Assembly: GCF_900105045.1 (NCBI RefSeq)
Contig: NZ_LT629739.1
Span: forward strand, 930,001 to 994,000
From: Brevibacterium picturae
GTDB taxonomy: Bacteria; Actinomycetota; Actinomycetes; Actinomycetales; Brevibacteriaceae
DNA: 64,000 nt
Direction: 5' to 3'
Part shown: positions 55,152 to 63,782 of the stretch, piece after piece
Layout: the number at the start of each line of letters is the position of its first letter
Numbering within the stretch: the stretch's first letter is position 1
Translations under genes and position numbers: made by a program
Notes under the pieces: model-generated
What the model saw: only the letters and a program-made list of their open reading frames with translations
What the model was told of the DNA's origin: nothing
The model's database searches: none

Positions 55152-56318
55152 TCAGGCTTCCACGGCGACCTGACCCCGCATAAGCACCCGTGCGGTGCGG
55201 AACAGCGAAGTCGCAGTGACCGTCGCCTGCTTTTCGTCCCAGACAGCCGCGGCCGTCACGACTCCCGAGGGTGTGCCGAGGCGCACCTCGGGTCCGGCCG
55301 TCGAATGATCCGAGCGCCTGATGATCCCGTTGACGATTGTGCCGGGGATCTGCGCCGCTGCCTCTAAACACATGGCACCGGTTCCCGGGACTGCCTTGTG
55401 CGTCTGTCCCATCGAGATCATGCGGACGACGACGTCGGAGTCTGTTGCCTCGAGAGTGGTGCCATCGAGGAGAGTCGTCGGCGTCTGTGAGGTCACGACG
55501 GCGACCTTAGGCACGACCTGCGGGGCTGTCTCTGGTGTCTCACACAGCCCCATCCGGACAGCCGCCTTGCGCCGCAATTCCTCGATCATCAAGGTCGAGG
55601 GACGGTTGGCGTCGATGGACTCCGGTGACTCATCGCCATTGAGACTGATCGCGTCGGCTGGAACGATGACCACCGGCAGTGCCGCGTCGACCATGGAGAC
55701 GTTGAACATGCGTCCGTCGACATCAATCGAATCGGAGGCGGCTCCCGTGGGCAGAATCCCCGAGGTACGACTACCCGCCGGATCGGGGTAGATGAGTTCG
55801 ATCGGTGCCCCAGTGCCGCTGACACCGGTGAGTGCGAAGTCGCCCTTGACGGCGGCCTGACCATCGACAACGGTGAGGCCGACGTCGACGAGCTTGCCCG
55901 TATTCGTGTTGAATAGCCGGAAGACGTGCCATCCATCGGCTGCGGAGATGACACCGGCCAGCAGTGCGAACGGCACGACACCCGAGGACAGATTTCCGCA
56001 GTTGCCGGAGTAGTCCACGACCGCCTCGGCGACGGAGACCTGACCGAAGGTGTAGTCGAGGTCGACGCCTGCCCGCGTTGACGCGGACACCACCATCACC
56101 TTCGACAGCGAGGAGATCCCTCCGCCCATGCCATCAAGCTGACGGCCGAAGGCGTCTGGGGAGCCGAGCGCAGAACAGAAGATCACGTCCCACGCCGAGG
56201 TATCACCGGCAATTCCAGGGGCCGGCTCCGCGTCCAGGGTGGGCAGAGCATCGGCACGGAAGTAGAGTCCCTTGCTCGTGCCTCCGCGAACGAACGCGGC
56301 ATCGATCCAGTCAGTCAT
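55152..56318 (-). CDS. PrpF-family isomerase (4-oxalomesaconate tautomerase/methylaconitate isomerase type)
   Basis: The 388-residue protein matches the PrpF family: AAFVRGGTSKGLYFRADAL at the N-terminus with the conserved Arg-Gly-Gly-Thr-Ser-Lys, GMGGGISSLSKVMVVS, VDYSGNCGNLSSGVVPFAL with the catalytic Cys, and GQTHKAVPGTGAMCLEAAA. Members isomerise C=C bonds in tricarboxylates, for example in gallate degradation (GalD). It overlaps the AAHS transporter gene by 4 bases and shares an operon with an aldehyde dehydrogenase. The exact substrate is open. Confidence 0.88.
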   Translation of the reverse strand: MTDWIDAAFVRGGTSKGLYFRADALPTLDAEPAPGIAGDTSAWDVIFCSALGSPDAFGRQLDGMGGGISSLSKVMVVSASTRAGVDLDYTFGQVSVAEAVVDYSGNCGNLSSGVVPFALLAGVISAADGWHVFRLFNTNTGKLVDVGLTVVDGQAAVKGDFALTGVSGTGAPIELIYPDPAGSRTSGILPTGAASDSIDVDGRMFNVSMVDAALPVVIVPADAISLNGDESPESIDANRPSTLMIEELRRKAAVRMGLCETPETAPQVVPKVAVVTSQTPTTLLDGTTLEATDSDVVVRMISMGQTHKAVPGTGAMCLEAAAQIPGTIVNGIIRRSDHSTAGPEVRLGTPSGVVTAAAVWDEKQATVTATSLFRTARVLMRGQVAVEA

Positions 56319-57589
56319 CGTCCGGCGTGGTCCACGGCCTTCGGAACGATGACCATGGCGGCGAAGCCGAGGACGGCGACGACGGCGAAGAGGTAGAAGC
56401 CCCACGGGTAGGCGATGCCCGCTGTGACCAGGGTGCCGGTGATGAACGGGCCGACGATGGCGCCGATGCGTCCGACTGCCGAGGCCATGCCGATCGCCGT
56501 GCCGCGCGCGGTGGGCGGGTAGATCGCGGACACGAAGGCGTAGACGAGCACCTGGGCGGAGAAGACGAAGACACCGGTGATGAAGACCGCGATGTTGAGC
56601 AGGATCTGACTGGTCATGGGAATGCTCAGGGCGGCGAGGAACACGGCCGCGAGGAGGAACCACATGAGCACGATCGGTTTGGTGCCGTGTTTGTCCGCCA
56701 ACCAGCCGGCGATGACGAGACCGACGACGGCACCGACGTTCATCACGAACAGCATGACGAGGGAATCGGAGACCTCGTAGCCGGCATCGGCCATGATCTT
56801 CGGCAGCCAAGTGTTGAGGCCGTAGACGAGGAGCAGGCCCATGAAGCTGGCGGCCCAGACGCCGATCGTGACCAGCTTGAACCGACCCACGAACAGCCCG
56901 GCCATCCCGGTCTTCGGGGCGACAGGCGCTGCATCGTCATCTGCGGTACCAGCGTTGCCGGCGGGTGCTTCCTTCTCAACCCGAGCATCGACGAACGCCT
57001 GGGATTCTGGCAGCTTCCACCACAGCAGTGGGACGAGGACGAGGCCGGCCACGCCACCGGCGATGAAGAGCAGGTGCCAGTTGTGCGAGTAGAAGACCGC
57101 GAGCAGAGAGATCGCCACGGCGCCGGCGTGGTAGCCGGTCATCGTCAGCGTCGTCGCCTTGCCGGTCTTGCCCGACTTGTTGTGCTCACTGATGTAGGCG
57201 AGGCAGCCGGGCATCACAGCACCCAGCGCCAGCCCGGCGATGAAGCGGAAGGTCGTGAACAGTGCGACGTTCGGGGAGAACGCCACGAGCAGCGTGAAGA
57301 CGGAGAAGAAGAGCACGCAGAAGATGATCGTGTAACGACGTCCGAACCGGTCGGCGACCGGTCCCACCGCCGCTGCACCGAGGCCCACACCCACCAGGCT
57401 CAAGGTCGCCACGAGCGTCGCGGCCTCGGTGGTGAACCCGAGGGAGTTGGTCGCCAGGAGTTCGGGGATCACGGCCCCGAGCACGACGAGGTCGAAGCCC
57501 TCGAGGGCGACCGCCAGCCAACATAGGATCGCCGGCCAGCGGGTATCGGCCGCCGTTCGGGTGGCGGGGGCTGCGGCAGGTGTGGACAT
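56315..57589 (-). CDS. MFS transporter, aromatic acid:H+ symporter (AAHS) family
   Basis: Twelve-helix carrier of 424 residues with the AAHS hallmark EGFDLVVLGAVIPEL in the first helix and GPVADRFGRRYTIIF in the first cytoplasmic loop; LADKHGTKPIVLMWF is the second-half counterpart. Close families import benzoate, 4-hydroxybenzoate, gallate or protocatechuate. GGAG lies 7 bases before the ATG. It stands between the aldehyde dehydrogenase and PrpF genes, which points to an aromatic acid or aldehyde substrate. Confidence 0.9.
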   Translation of the reverse strand: MSTPAAAPATRTAADTRWPAILCWLAVALEGFDLVVLGAVIPELLATNSLGFTTEAATLVATLSLVGVGLGAAAVGPVADRFGRRYTIIFCVLFFSVFTLLVAFSPNVALFTTFRFIAGLALGAVMPGCLAYISEHNKSGKTGKATTLTMTGYHAGAVAISLLAVFYSHNWHLLFIAGGVAGLVLVPLLWWKLPESQAFVDARVEKEAPAGNAGTADDDAAPVAPKTGMAGLFVGRFKLVTIGVWAASFMGLLLVYGLNTWLPKIMADAGYEVSDSLVMLFVMNVGAVVGLVIAGWLADKHGTKPIVLMWFLLAAVFLAALSIPMTSQILLNIAVFITGVFVFSAQVLVYAFVSAIYPPTARGTAIGMASAVGRIGAIVGPFITGTLVTAGIAYPWGFYLFAVVAVLGFAAMVIVPKAVDHAGR

Positions 57590-57649
57590 CGAAGTCTCCG
57601 GTCGTTGGGTCAGTCGTTCAGCTGGTCAAGGAATCAGTGCTGTGAGAAA

Positions 57650-59113
57650 TCAGAACGGGTATGGCGCGATCTGCGAACGCATCGTGACCCACTGGGTCTC
57701 GGTGAAAGCTTCGATGTTGGCGTCCGCCCCACCGAAGCGGGACCCGTTGCCGGAGTCCTTCGTGCCGCCGAAGGGCACGTTCGCCTCATCGGAGACCGTC
57801 TGCTCATTGATGTGGACCTTGCCGGTGTCGACGAGGTCGGCCAGTTCGATGGCCATTCCCACATCGCCGAGGATGCCCACGGACAGACCGTATTCACTGG
57901 CGTTGACCAGTTCCGCGGCCTCCTCGAGCGTCGAGAAACGGCTGACGGGCGCCACAGGGCCGAAGATCTCCTGCGTCCACGCCGGATTCGACGGGCTCAG
58001 GTCGGCCAGGACCGTCGGCGGGACGAAGGCTCCTTCGCCGGTTCCTCCGGCTGCCAGTCGTGCGCCGTCGGCCTGTGCCTGATCGATGACATCGCGGACG
58101 TTCGTCCGCTGTTTGTCGTCGATGATGGGACCCAGCGCGACCTCCTCGGTGGCGGGATTGCCCACGGCTAGGTTCCTGGCACGCTCGGACAGCTGCTCAA
58201 CGTATTCGTCGTAGATGGACTCGTGGACGAGGTGGCGGCCCGTGGTCATGCAGATCTGGCCCTGGTGCATCCAGGAACCGAAGGCTCCCGCCGAGGTGGC
58301 CGGACCGACCTCTGCCCCAGGGAGGACGACGAGTGCGTTGTTTCCACCCAGTTCGAGGTGGCAGCGCTTGAGGAGGCGCCCGGCGGACTCGCCGACCTTG
58401 CGTCCGGCCGCGGTCGATCCGGTGAAGGAGATGACCGAGACCTCGGGGGCCGACACCACTGCTTCGCCGGCTTCCCGACCACCGGGCAGCACCTGCAGGA
58501 GCCCTTGGGGAAGTCCCGCCTCGGCGAAGATCCGAGCCAAGGTGACGCCGCCGCAGACAGCGGTGCGTGGGTCCGGCTTGAGCAGGACCGCATTGCCCAG
58601 GGCGAGCGCCGGGGCGACGGAGCGGATCGAGAGGATGAGCGGGAAGTTGAACGGAGCGATGACGGAAACGACTCCCGCGGGCACCCGGCGGGAGAACGAC
58701 CAGCGAGGCTCGTTCGAAGTCAGGACCTGTCCCTTGGGATGGCTGGGCAGGGCGGAGGATTCGTAGCAGATCTGCTCTGCGGAGCTGACTTCGAGCCCTG
58801 CCTTGGCCGGGATGCCGCCGGACTCGCGGATGATCCAGTCGGAGATCTCTTCGGCGTGCTCGGCCCACAGAGCGCCGGCCCGGCGGAGGACGGCGGCACG
58901 CTCGGCAGGTGGCGTCTTCGCCCATTCCTTCTGCGCGGCCGCTGCACGGGTGGCGGCCTTGTTCACGTCATCGGCATTCGCCGCACCCAAGCGGCCCAGG
59001 CTCTCCCCTGTCGCCGGTTCGATGACGTCATAGGACTCGTCGGCACCGTTCGTCCATGCGCCGGTGAAGATCTTGCCCTGCCACTGGGTGCCTAGGAAAC
59101 TGTTCTCGCTCAT
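57650..59113 (-). CDS. Aldehyde dehydrogenase, benzaldehyde-dehydrogenase-like
   Basis: A 487-residue NAD(P)-dependent aldehyde dehydrogenase: APFNFPLILSIRSVAPALA, FTGSTAAGRKVGE, catalytic Glu in HLELGGNNALVVL and catalytic Cys in MHQGQICMTTGRHLVH. The QGQICMTTGR form and the FGGTKDSGNGSRFGG end are typical of benzaldehyde and vanillin dehydrogenases. ATG at 59113 has AGGGGAG upstream; the longer open frame is not used. First gene of the operon with the AAHS carrier (60-base gap) and PrpF. Confidence 0.9.
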   Translation of the reverse strand: MSENSFLGTQWQGKIFTGAWTNGADESYDVIEPATGESLGRLGAANADDVNKAATRAAAAQKEWAKTPPAERAAVLRRAGALWAEHAEEISDWIIRESGGIPAKAGLEVSSAEQICYESSALPSHPKGQVLTSNEPRWSFSRRVPAGVVSVIAPFNFPLILSIRSVAPALALGNAVLLKPDPRTAVCGGVTLARIFAEAGLPQGLLQVLPGGREAGEAVVSAPEVSVISFTGSTAAGRKVGESAGRLLKRCHLELGGNNALVVLPGAEVGPATSAGAFGSWMHQGQICMTTGRHLVHESIYDEYVEQLSERARNLAVGNPATEEVALGPIIDDKQRTNVRDVIDQAQADGARLAAGGTGEGAFVPPTVLADLSPSNPAWTQEIFGPVAPVSRFSTLEEAAELVNASEYGLSVGILGDVGMAIELADLVDTGKVHINEQTVSDEANVPFGGTKDSGNGSRFGGADANIEAFTETQWVTMRSQIAPYPF

Positions 59114-59307
59114 GTCTTTCTCCCCTGTTCCTTCGCTGGTCGGGTTGTGACTGTTGTGGCGTCCGCTCCTTCGAGGTCTGCCTTTTCGGGCATGGGTGAT
59201 GCACGTGACTGCCACACTTATCGGCCACAATAGTGATGCGGACCACGAGGAGCCATCGCAGGTCCATTCATTGAGAATACATATGGTCCGGGGATACGAT
59301 TGCGGCT

Positions 59308-60081
59308 ATGGCGAACTCTCAATCGGGCGATTCCATGATCGATCGGCTGGTCCGGGTCCTCGGGGCGTTCGACCCTGATCATCAGAGCCTGAGCACCGAG
59401 GAGCTCTCCGATCGCGCGGCGCTTCCGAAGTCCACGGCGTACCGGCTGATCAACGACATGATGCGACACAATCTGCTCCAGCGCGACCCCAACGGTCGGC
59501 TCAGAATCGGAGTGGGAATGTGGGAGTTGTCGAACCGCGCCTCCGATGCTGTCGACCTGGCAACCGTGGCCAGACCGCACATGATGGCGGTCCACGACTT
59601 CGTCGGCGAGAACACTCAGTTGGGGATCCTGCGCGAACGCGAGGTCCTCATCATCGAGAGGATGTCGAAGCCGACGGCGGTCATCCACCGATCGAAGACG
59701 GCCGGGAGACTTCCCGCCCATGCATCCTCGTGCGGGTTGGTGCTGCTCGCTCACGCTCCGAAGCACGTGCGCGAGGCCTATCTGCGCGGACCGCTGGCCG
59801 CGATCACCGAGAAGACGACGACCGACCAGGCCGTGCTGCGAAAGATGCTGGCCACGATCCGGACCTATCACTTCGCGGAACTCGTCGGCCATATCGATGA
59901 CGGCACCACGGGAATCGCGGTGCCCGTCTTCGACGGCAACGGGCTGACCATCGCCGGCCTCGGAGTTGTCGTCGACTCCGAGCATCACGTGGGTGGACCG
60001 GCGATCATGCAGGCCCTGCGCACCGCCTCGGCGGGAATCACGAAGGACCTCGAGGCTCAAGGGAAGTCTGTGGTGGACTGA
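59308..60081 (+). CDS. IclR-family transcriptional regulator
   Basis: The 257-residue protein has the N-terminal winged helix (DRLVRVLGAFDPDHQSLSTEEL ending in PKSTAYRLINDMMRH, quoted in parts) and the IclR effector domain (VARPHMMAVHDFVGENTQLGIL, LPAHASSCGLVLLAHAP, GTTGIAVPVFDGNG). It is divergent from the aldehyde dehydrogenase operon with 194 bases between starts and most likely controls it. No ribosome site is visible; TACGAT lies 8 bases before the ATG, suggesting a leaderless message. The purine-type GGAA-N6-TTCC operator is not found here. Confidence 0.92.
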   Translation: MANSQSGDSMIDRLVRVLGAFDPDHQSLSTEELSDRAALPKSTAYRLINDMMRHNLLQRDPNGRLRIGVGMWELSNRASDAVDLATVARPHMMAVHDFVGENTQLGILREREVLIIERMSKPTAVIHRSKTAGRLPAHASSCGLVLLAHAPKHVREAYLRGPLAAITEKTTTDQAVLRKMLATIRTYHFAELVGHIDDGTTGIAVPVFDGNGLTIAGLGVVVDSEHHVGGPAIMQALRTASAGITKDLEAQGKSVVD

Positions 60082-60105
60082 GTTCACCGCGAGTCACTGC
60101 GATCG

Positions 60106-60369
60106 TCATGCGCGGGCTTCGTATCTGGCTCGTCGCTTCTCAGCTTCGACCTCCCTGTTCTTCGGCGGAGCATTGGTCACCAGCGCGTCGAGGAGATGCT
60201 GTGTGGTGTGGGCGATCTCTTCGACCGCCTTGTCGAAGGCCTCCGTATTGGCTTGGGACGGTTTGGTCGTGCCGGCGATTTTGCGCACGTACTGCAAGGC
60301 TGCGGCGTGAACTTCGTCGGTGGTGGCGTGGGGTTCGAAATTATGAAGGGTTCTGATGTTCCTGCACAT
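60106..60369 (-). CDS. DUF2277 family protein
   Basis: The 87-residue protein begins MCRNIRTLHNFEPHATTDEV and continues AALQYVRKIAGTTKPSQAN, the conserved core of the DUF2277 family common in Actinobacteria and proteobacteria. Function unknown. GGAGC directly precedes the ATG. It converges on the IclR gene. Confidence 0.88.
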   Translation of the reverse strand: MCRNIRTLHNFEPHATTDEVHAAALQYVRKIAGTTKPSQANTEAFDKAVEEIAHTTQHLLDALVTNAPPKNREVEAEKRRARYEARA

Positions 60370-60809
60370 GCTCCAACGGTACGCCGCGGAGCTGACACAA
60401 GGTAGAGGAGCATCACAGCGCAGAGGACTGACATGAGGCAGATCGGTGCCGACGCTACACTGAGCCGAGAACTCCCAACGTCCTATCCCCGACCCTCAAC
60501 AGCGGAGAATCATGACGGAACGACAGCAGCTCCCGGGCATGGCCCTGACGCCGACCCAGGTGGCGAGCGTGCGATCGCTGCGATACGACTTCTCGCAACT
60601 TCTCATGGAACATCGCTTCGTCATCGACGATGTCAGTTTCAGAAGGCGGCTGCACAATTTTCAAATGTCGCCTGCGCGCCCTGTCGTGCGCCCGGTTCAA
60701 CCCGTCGCCGTACTCATGTCCTGACGGGTGTCGATACGCCTTCAACATTCCCCAACGTGTGCGGAAGGCTCGGAGCGTCGCTTTGGATGCATTGCTGACA
60801 GACCTGGGT
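60370..60809. other. Decayed intergenic stretch
   Basis: A 440-base region between DUF2277 and the truncated SulP gene. Apart from a possible gene remnant at 60512-60634 I see no coding signal, and nothing resembling a complete transposase. The bases after 60634 match no family I recognise. The combination of a gene with no 3' end and a gene with no 5' end on either side suggests past deletion or rearrangement. Confidence 0.45.
60512..60634 (+). pseudogene. Possible N-terminal remnant of a RelA/SpoT-domain protein
   Basis: The frame starts MTERQQLPGMALTPTQVASV and continues RYDFSQLLMEHRFVIDDV, which recalls the helix before the catalytic core of small (p)ppGpp synthetases (LMEYRFAIDE-like). 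After that the sequence loses all resemblance and the frame ends at 60724. If the likeness holds, more than 80% of the gene is missing. Recognition rests on one helix, so this is weak. Confidence 0.3.
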
Positions 60810-61634
60810 TTAGTGGCCGTCGCCGAGGCCACCGGTGAGTCGAGCGTGGAAGGCTGTGGTGTAGTCGTTCATGCCGACAAACTCGACAGCCTTACCGTGG
60901 TGTTCGTATTTCGTTTCGATCGTATCGAGTGCGGCAACAGTCGACGCGTCCCAAATGTGGGACTTCGTGAGATCGATGACCACCCGATCCGGATCATCAA
61001 CATACTCAAACAGCGTGGTCAGGTCATTGCTGGAGGCAAAGAGCAGCTGTCCTTCAACCGTGTAGTGAGCGACCTGTACCCCGTCGTGTTCCTGGATCTC
61101 CCTCCGAACGTCGATGAGGTGGGCAACGCGACGGACGAACATCACCGAGGCCACGAACACGCCGACAACGACGCCGATAGCGAGATTGTGAGTTGCGACG
61201 ACCACTGCGACGGTGATGACCATGACTGCGGTTTCGCTCTTGGGCATGCGCTTGAGCGTGGAGAGCTTGATCGAGTGCCAGTCGAAGGTTCCGACCGAGA
61301 CCATGATCATCACAGCGACCAGTGCGGCCATCGGGATGATCGCCACGATGTCGCCAAAGGCGACGATGAGGATCAGCAAGAACATTCCTGCAAGGAAAGT
61401 TGATATCCGGGTGCGCGCACCGGAGGCTTTGACGTTGATCATGGTCTGCCCGATCATGGCGCAGCCACCCATTCCGCCGAAGAATCCCGAGAGAATGTTC
61501 GCCACTCCCTGACCCCAGCCTTCACGGGTCTTGTTTGAGTGCGTGTCGGTGACATCGTCGACAAGCTTTGCCGTCATCAACGACTCCATGAGTCCAACGA
61601 GGGCCATCGCCAGAGAGTTACGTTCGTGTAGCAC
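60810..61634 (-). pseudogene. SulP-family anion transporter, 5'-truncated
   Basis: The 274 residues present are the second half of a SulP permease: [66 protein letters not shown], then a C-terminal STAS domain (VVIDLTKSHIWDASTVAALD). Normal SulP proteins have about 480-570 residues; the first 200 or more, including the substrate-binding helices, are missing. An in-frame stop lies three codons before the GTG at 61634 and the upstream DNA is the pst promoter region. Probably non-functional. Confidence 0.85.
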
Positions 61635-61642
61635 TTCAATTT

Positions 61643-61663
61643 AGACCAAACGCGATTTGGACT
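61643..61663. repeat. AGACCAAA/TTTGGACT inverted repeat near the SulP break
   Basis: AGACCAAA (61643-61650) and TTTGGACT (61656-61663) form an 8-bp inverted repeat with one mismatch and a 5-base centre, directly beside the truncated SulP end. It may mark the breakpoint or be an operator. Confidence 0.35.
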
Positions 61664-61739
61664 GAATCCACATACACCGCAGTCGCCCACATTGACTTCC
61701 AGTCAGCGCAAAAGAGGATTCAGTCCCAAGCCACGTTCA

Positions 61740-61761
61740 GTTCACCTCACATTCATATAGG
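61740..61761 (+). promoter_or_regulatory. Candidate PHO box before pstS
   Basis: GTTCACCTCAC and ATTCATATAGG are consecutive 11-base units with TTCA in register; another GTTCA starts at 61735. They end about 20 bases before TATAGA at 61781-61786, a likely -10. This suits PhoP activation of the phosphate transport operon under phosphate limitation, as known for actinobacterial pst genes. Confidence 0.55.
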
Positions 61762-61780
61762 CGATCTTCAATATGAAACG

Positions 61781-61786
61781 TATAGA
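61781..61786 (+). promoter_or_regulatory. Probable -10 element for pstS
   Basis: TATAGA (five of six matches to TATAAT), 71 bases before the GTG start. The candidate PHO units lie where an activator would sit. Confidence 0.45.
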
Positions 61787-61857
61787 TGAATAACTATCTG
61801 ACTGCTGCTTTGTAGCGATCTGTGATGGCCCTGACGGGTCCTAACTGAAGGTGGAAC

Positions 61858-62805
61858 GTGAAGAAGAATTTTGCACAATTGTCCTCCGCATGTTTTATCG
61901 GAGTTGCCGCGCTGGCCCTCGCCGCATGCGGCGGGCAGAATGCCGGCTCATCCGACGGCGGTAGCGGCCTGTCTGGCGAGGTGACGACAGATGGATCATC
62001 GACCGTCGCCCCACTGACTGAGGCGGCCGCGGATATGTACCGCGAGGTTGAACCGGGAGTGAACGTGTCAGTCTCTACATCAGGTACCGGCGGTGGCTTC
62101 AAATCGTTCTGCGCTGGCGAGACTGATATCTCCAATGCATCGCGACCAATCTCGAAGGAAGAAATTGCGGACTGCGAATCCAATGGTGTTGAGTACACCG
62201 AAATCGTCGCCGCGAACGACGGGCTCTCCGTCATTGTGAATCCAGAAAACGACTGGGCGACGAATCTGACCGTGGAGCAGCTGCAAAAGATTTGGGCACC
62301 CGAGTCTGAAGGAAAGATCACGAACTGGAACCAGGTCGACCCGTCCTTCCCTGACGAGGAATTGACCTTGTTCGGGGCCGGTACCGACTCCGGGACGTTC
62401 GACTACTTCACAGAGGCGATCAATGGCGAAGAGGGAGCGATTCGCACTGACTACAGCCCGTCCGAAGACGACAACATCACTATCCAAGGTGTGTCTGGCG
62501 CCAAAGGAGCCGTTGGCTTCCTCGGGCTCAGCTACGTCGAAGAAAACGAGGGGGCCATCAAGGCGACCTCTGTTGACGACGTGACTCCCAGCACAGAAAC
62601 CGTTCAGGATGGCAGCTACACTCCACTAGGCCGGGAGCTGTTCATCTACGTGAATAACTCGTCTTACAGTGAAGACGAAGCGGCTAAGTCATTCGTAGAC
62701 TTCTACGTTGAGAACTCCACCGACGTGGCCGATCGAGCGCTCTTCGTCCCACTCACCGAGGACCAAGTGACCACTGCACAGGATGAGCTCGCCAGCCTCG
62801 GCTGA
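61858..62805 (+). CDS. pstS: Phosphate ABC transporter, substrate-binding lipoprotein
   Basis: High-affinity phosphate binding outside the membrane, delivering to PstCA. The 315-residue protein has a lipoprotein signal (LALAACGG, Cys24 as lipid attachment site), then GSSTVAPLTEAAA and STSGTGGGFKSFCAGETDISNASRPI, the phosphate-contact loops, and FGAGTDSGTFDYFTEAI. Start is GTG at 61858 with AAGG six bases upstream. First gene of pstS-pstC-pstA. GC content is visibly lower than in neighbours. Confidence 0.95.
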   Translation: MKKNFAQLSSACFIGVAALALAACGGQNAGSSDGGSGLSGEVTTDGSSTVAPLTEAAADMYREVEPGVNVSVSTSGTGGGFKSFCAGETDISNASRPISKEEIADCESNGVEYTEIVAANDGLSVIVNPENDWATNLTVEQLQKIWAPESEGKITNWNQVDPSFPDEELTLFGAGTDSGTFDYFTEAINGEEGAIRTDYSPSEDDNITIQGVSGAKGAVGFLGLSYVEENEGAIKATSVDDVTPSTETVQDGSYTPLGRELFIYVNNSSYSEDEAAKSFVDFYVENSTDVADRALFVPLTEDQVTTAQDELASLG

Positions 62806-62825
62806 GCACATTCGCCTGCATAACT

Positions 62826-63782
62826 ATGACTATCACCTCAGCCGGTACTCGCCGCCCGACCACAAGGTCGGACGGCGAGGCCCCCGTCCTCTTTGCCTCG
62901 CGCCGCCGATGGTCCGAATCGGTGATCAAACTCGTACTGCGGTTAGCCGCGATTCTCACCATCGCCACGACCGTTGGAATACTCATCGCGCTCGTCATAC
63001 CGTCGATCTCGTTCTTCAGCGAAGTCTCCATCATAGAATTCCTCTTCGGCACGCGATGGGCTCCCCGCTTCGCCCAGGCATCATTCGGCGTCGTTCCACT
63101 CATCACCGCTACGCTCTGGACGACAATGATTGCGCTGATCGTTGCCGTACCCCTTGGTCTCGGGGCCGCGATTCTGTTGTCAGAGTACGCTCACCCGCGT
63201 CTTCGCAAGATCCTCAAGCCGATGCTCGAGATCCTCGCGGGCGTGCCAACGGTCGTATACGGGTTCTTTGCACTGCAATTCGTTCAAACAACCGTTCTAC
63301 GAGAATGGTTGGGACTACCGACACAGGCCTTTAGCGTCCTGTCCGCAGGACTGGTCATGGGAGTCATGATCGTGCCTACCATCGCTTCGCTAGCAGAGGA
63401 TGCGATGTCCTCGGTACCGAGCGCATTGCGCCAAGGCAGCGCAGCACTTGGAGCCAACCGCATGCAGACTTCCCTGCGTGTCGTGTTCCCGGCTGCCCTG
63501 TCGGGAATCGTCGCCGCCGTCGTGCTCGGTATTTCACGAGCAGTCGGCGAAACGATGATCGTCGCGATCGCGGCGGGAAATCAGGCGCAGATCGTCGCTA
63601 GCCCATTGGACCAAGGACAGACAATGACCGGTTTCATCGCGAATGCCGCGCTCGGAGACTCCCGTGTGGGAAGTCTTGAGTACAACACTCTATTCGCCGT
63701 GGGGCTGCTGCTGTTCCTCCTCACCATGCTGATCAACGCCATCAGTATCGGATTCGTTCGACGATATCGAGAGGCCTACTGA
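62826..63782 (+). CDS. pstC: Phosphate ABC transporter permease
   Basis: Inner-membrane permease subunit forming the phosphate channel with PstA. The 318-residue protein has a cytoplasmic lead, six hydrophobic helices and the ABC permease EAA-loop region ALRQGSAALGANRMQTSLRV followed by FPAALSGIV; ISRAVGETMIVAIAAG is the usual PstC motif. It starts 20 bases after pstS and its stop overlaps the pstA start by one base (TGATG). Confidence 0.95.
   Translation: MTITSAGTRRPTTRSDGEAPVLFASRRRWSESVIKLVLRLAAILTIATTVGILIALVIPSISFFSEVSIIEFLFGTRWAPRFAQASFGVVPLITATLWTTMIALIVAVPLGLGAAILLSEYAHPRLRKILKPMLEILAGVPTVVYGFFALQFVQTTVLREWLGLPTQAFSVLSAGLVMGVMIVPTIASLAEDAMSSVPSALRQGSAALGANRMQTSLRVVFPAALSGIVAAVVLGISRAVGETMIVAIAAGNQAQIVASPLDQGQTMTGFIANAALGDSRVGSLEYNTLFAVGLLLFLLTMLINAISIGFVRRYREAY

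Noticed and set aside
59114-59307. Purine-type operator in the IclR/aldehyde dehydrogenase gap
   Set aside because: I looked for GGAA-N6-TTCC here to see whether this IclR protein might be the purine regulator, and found none, so the link is not supported.
60630-61403. Plus-strand frame opposite the truncated SulP gene
   Set aside because: The product has no motifs and mirrors the SulP coding sequence; the minus strand shows clear SulP and STAS patterns.
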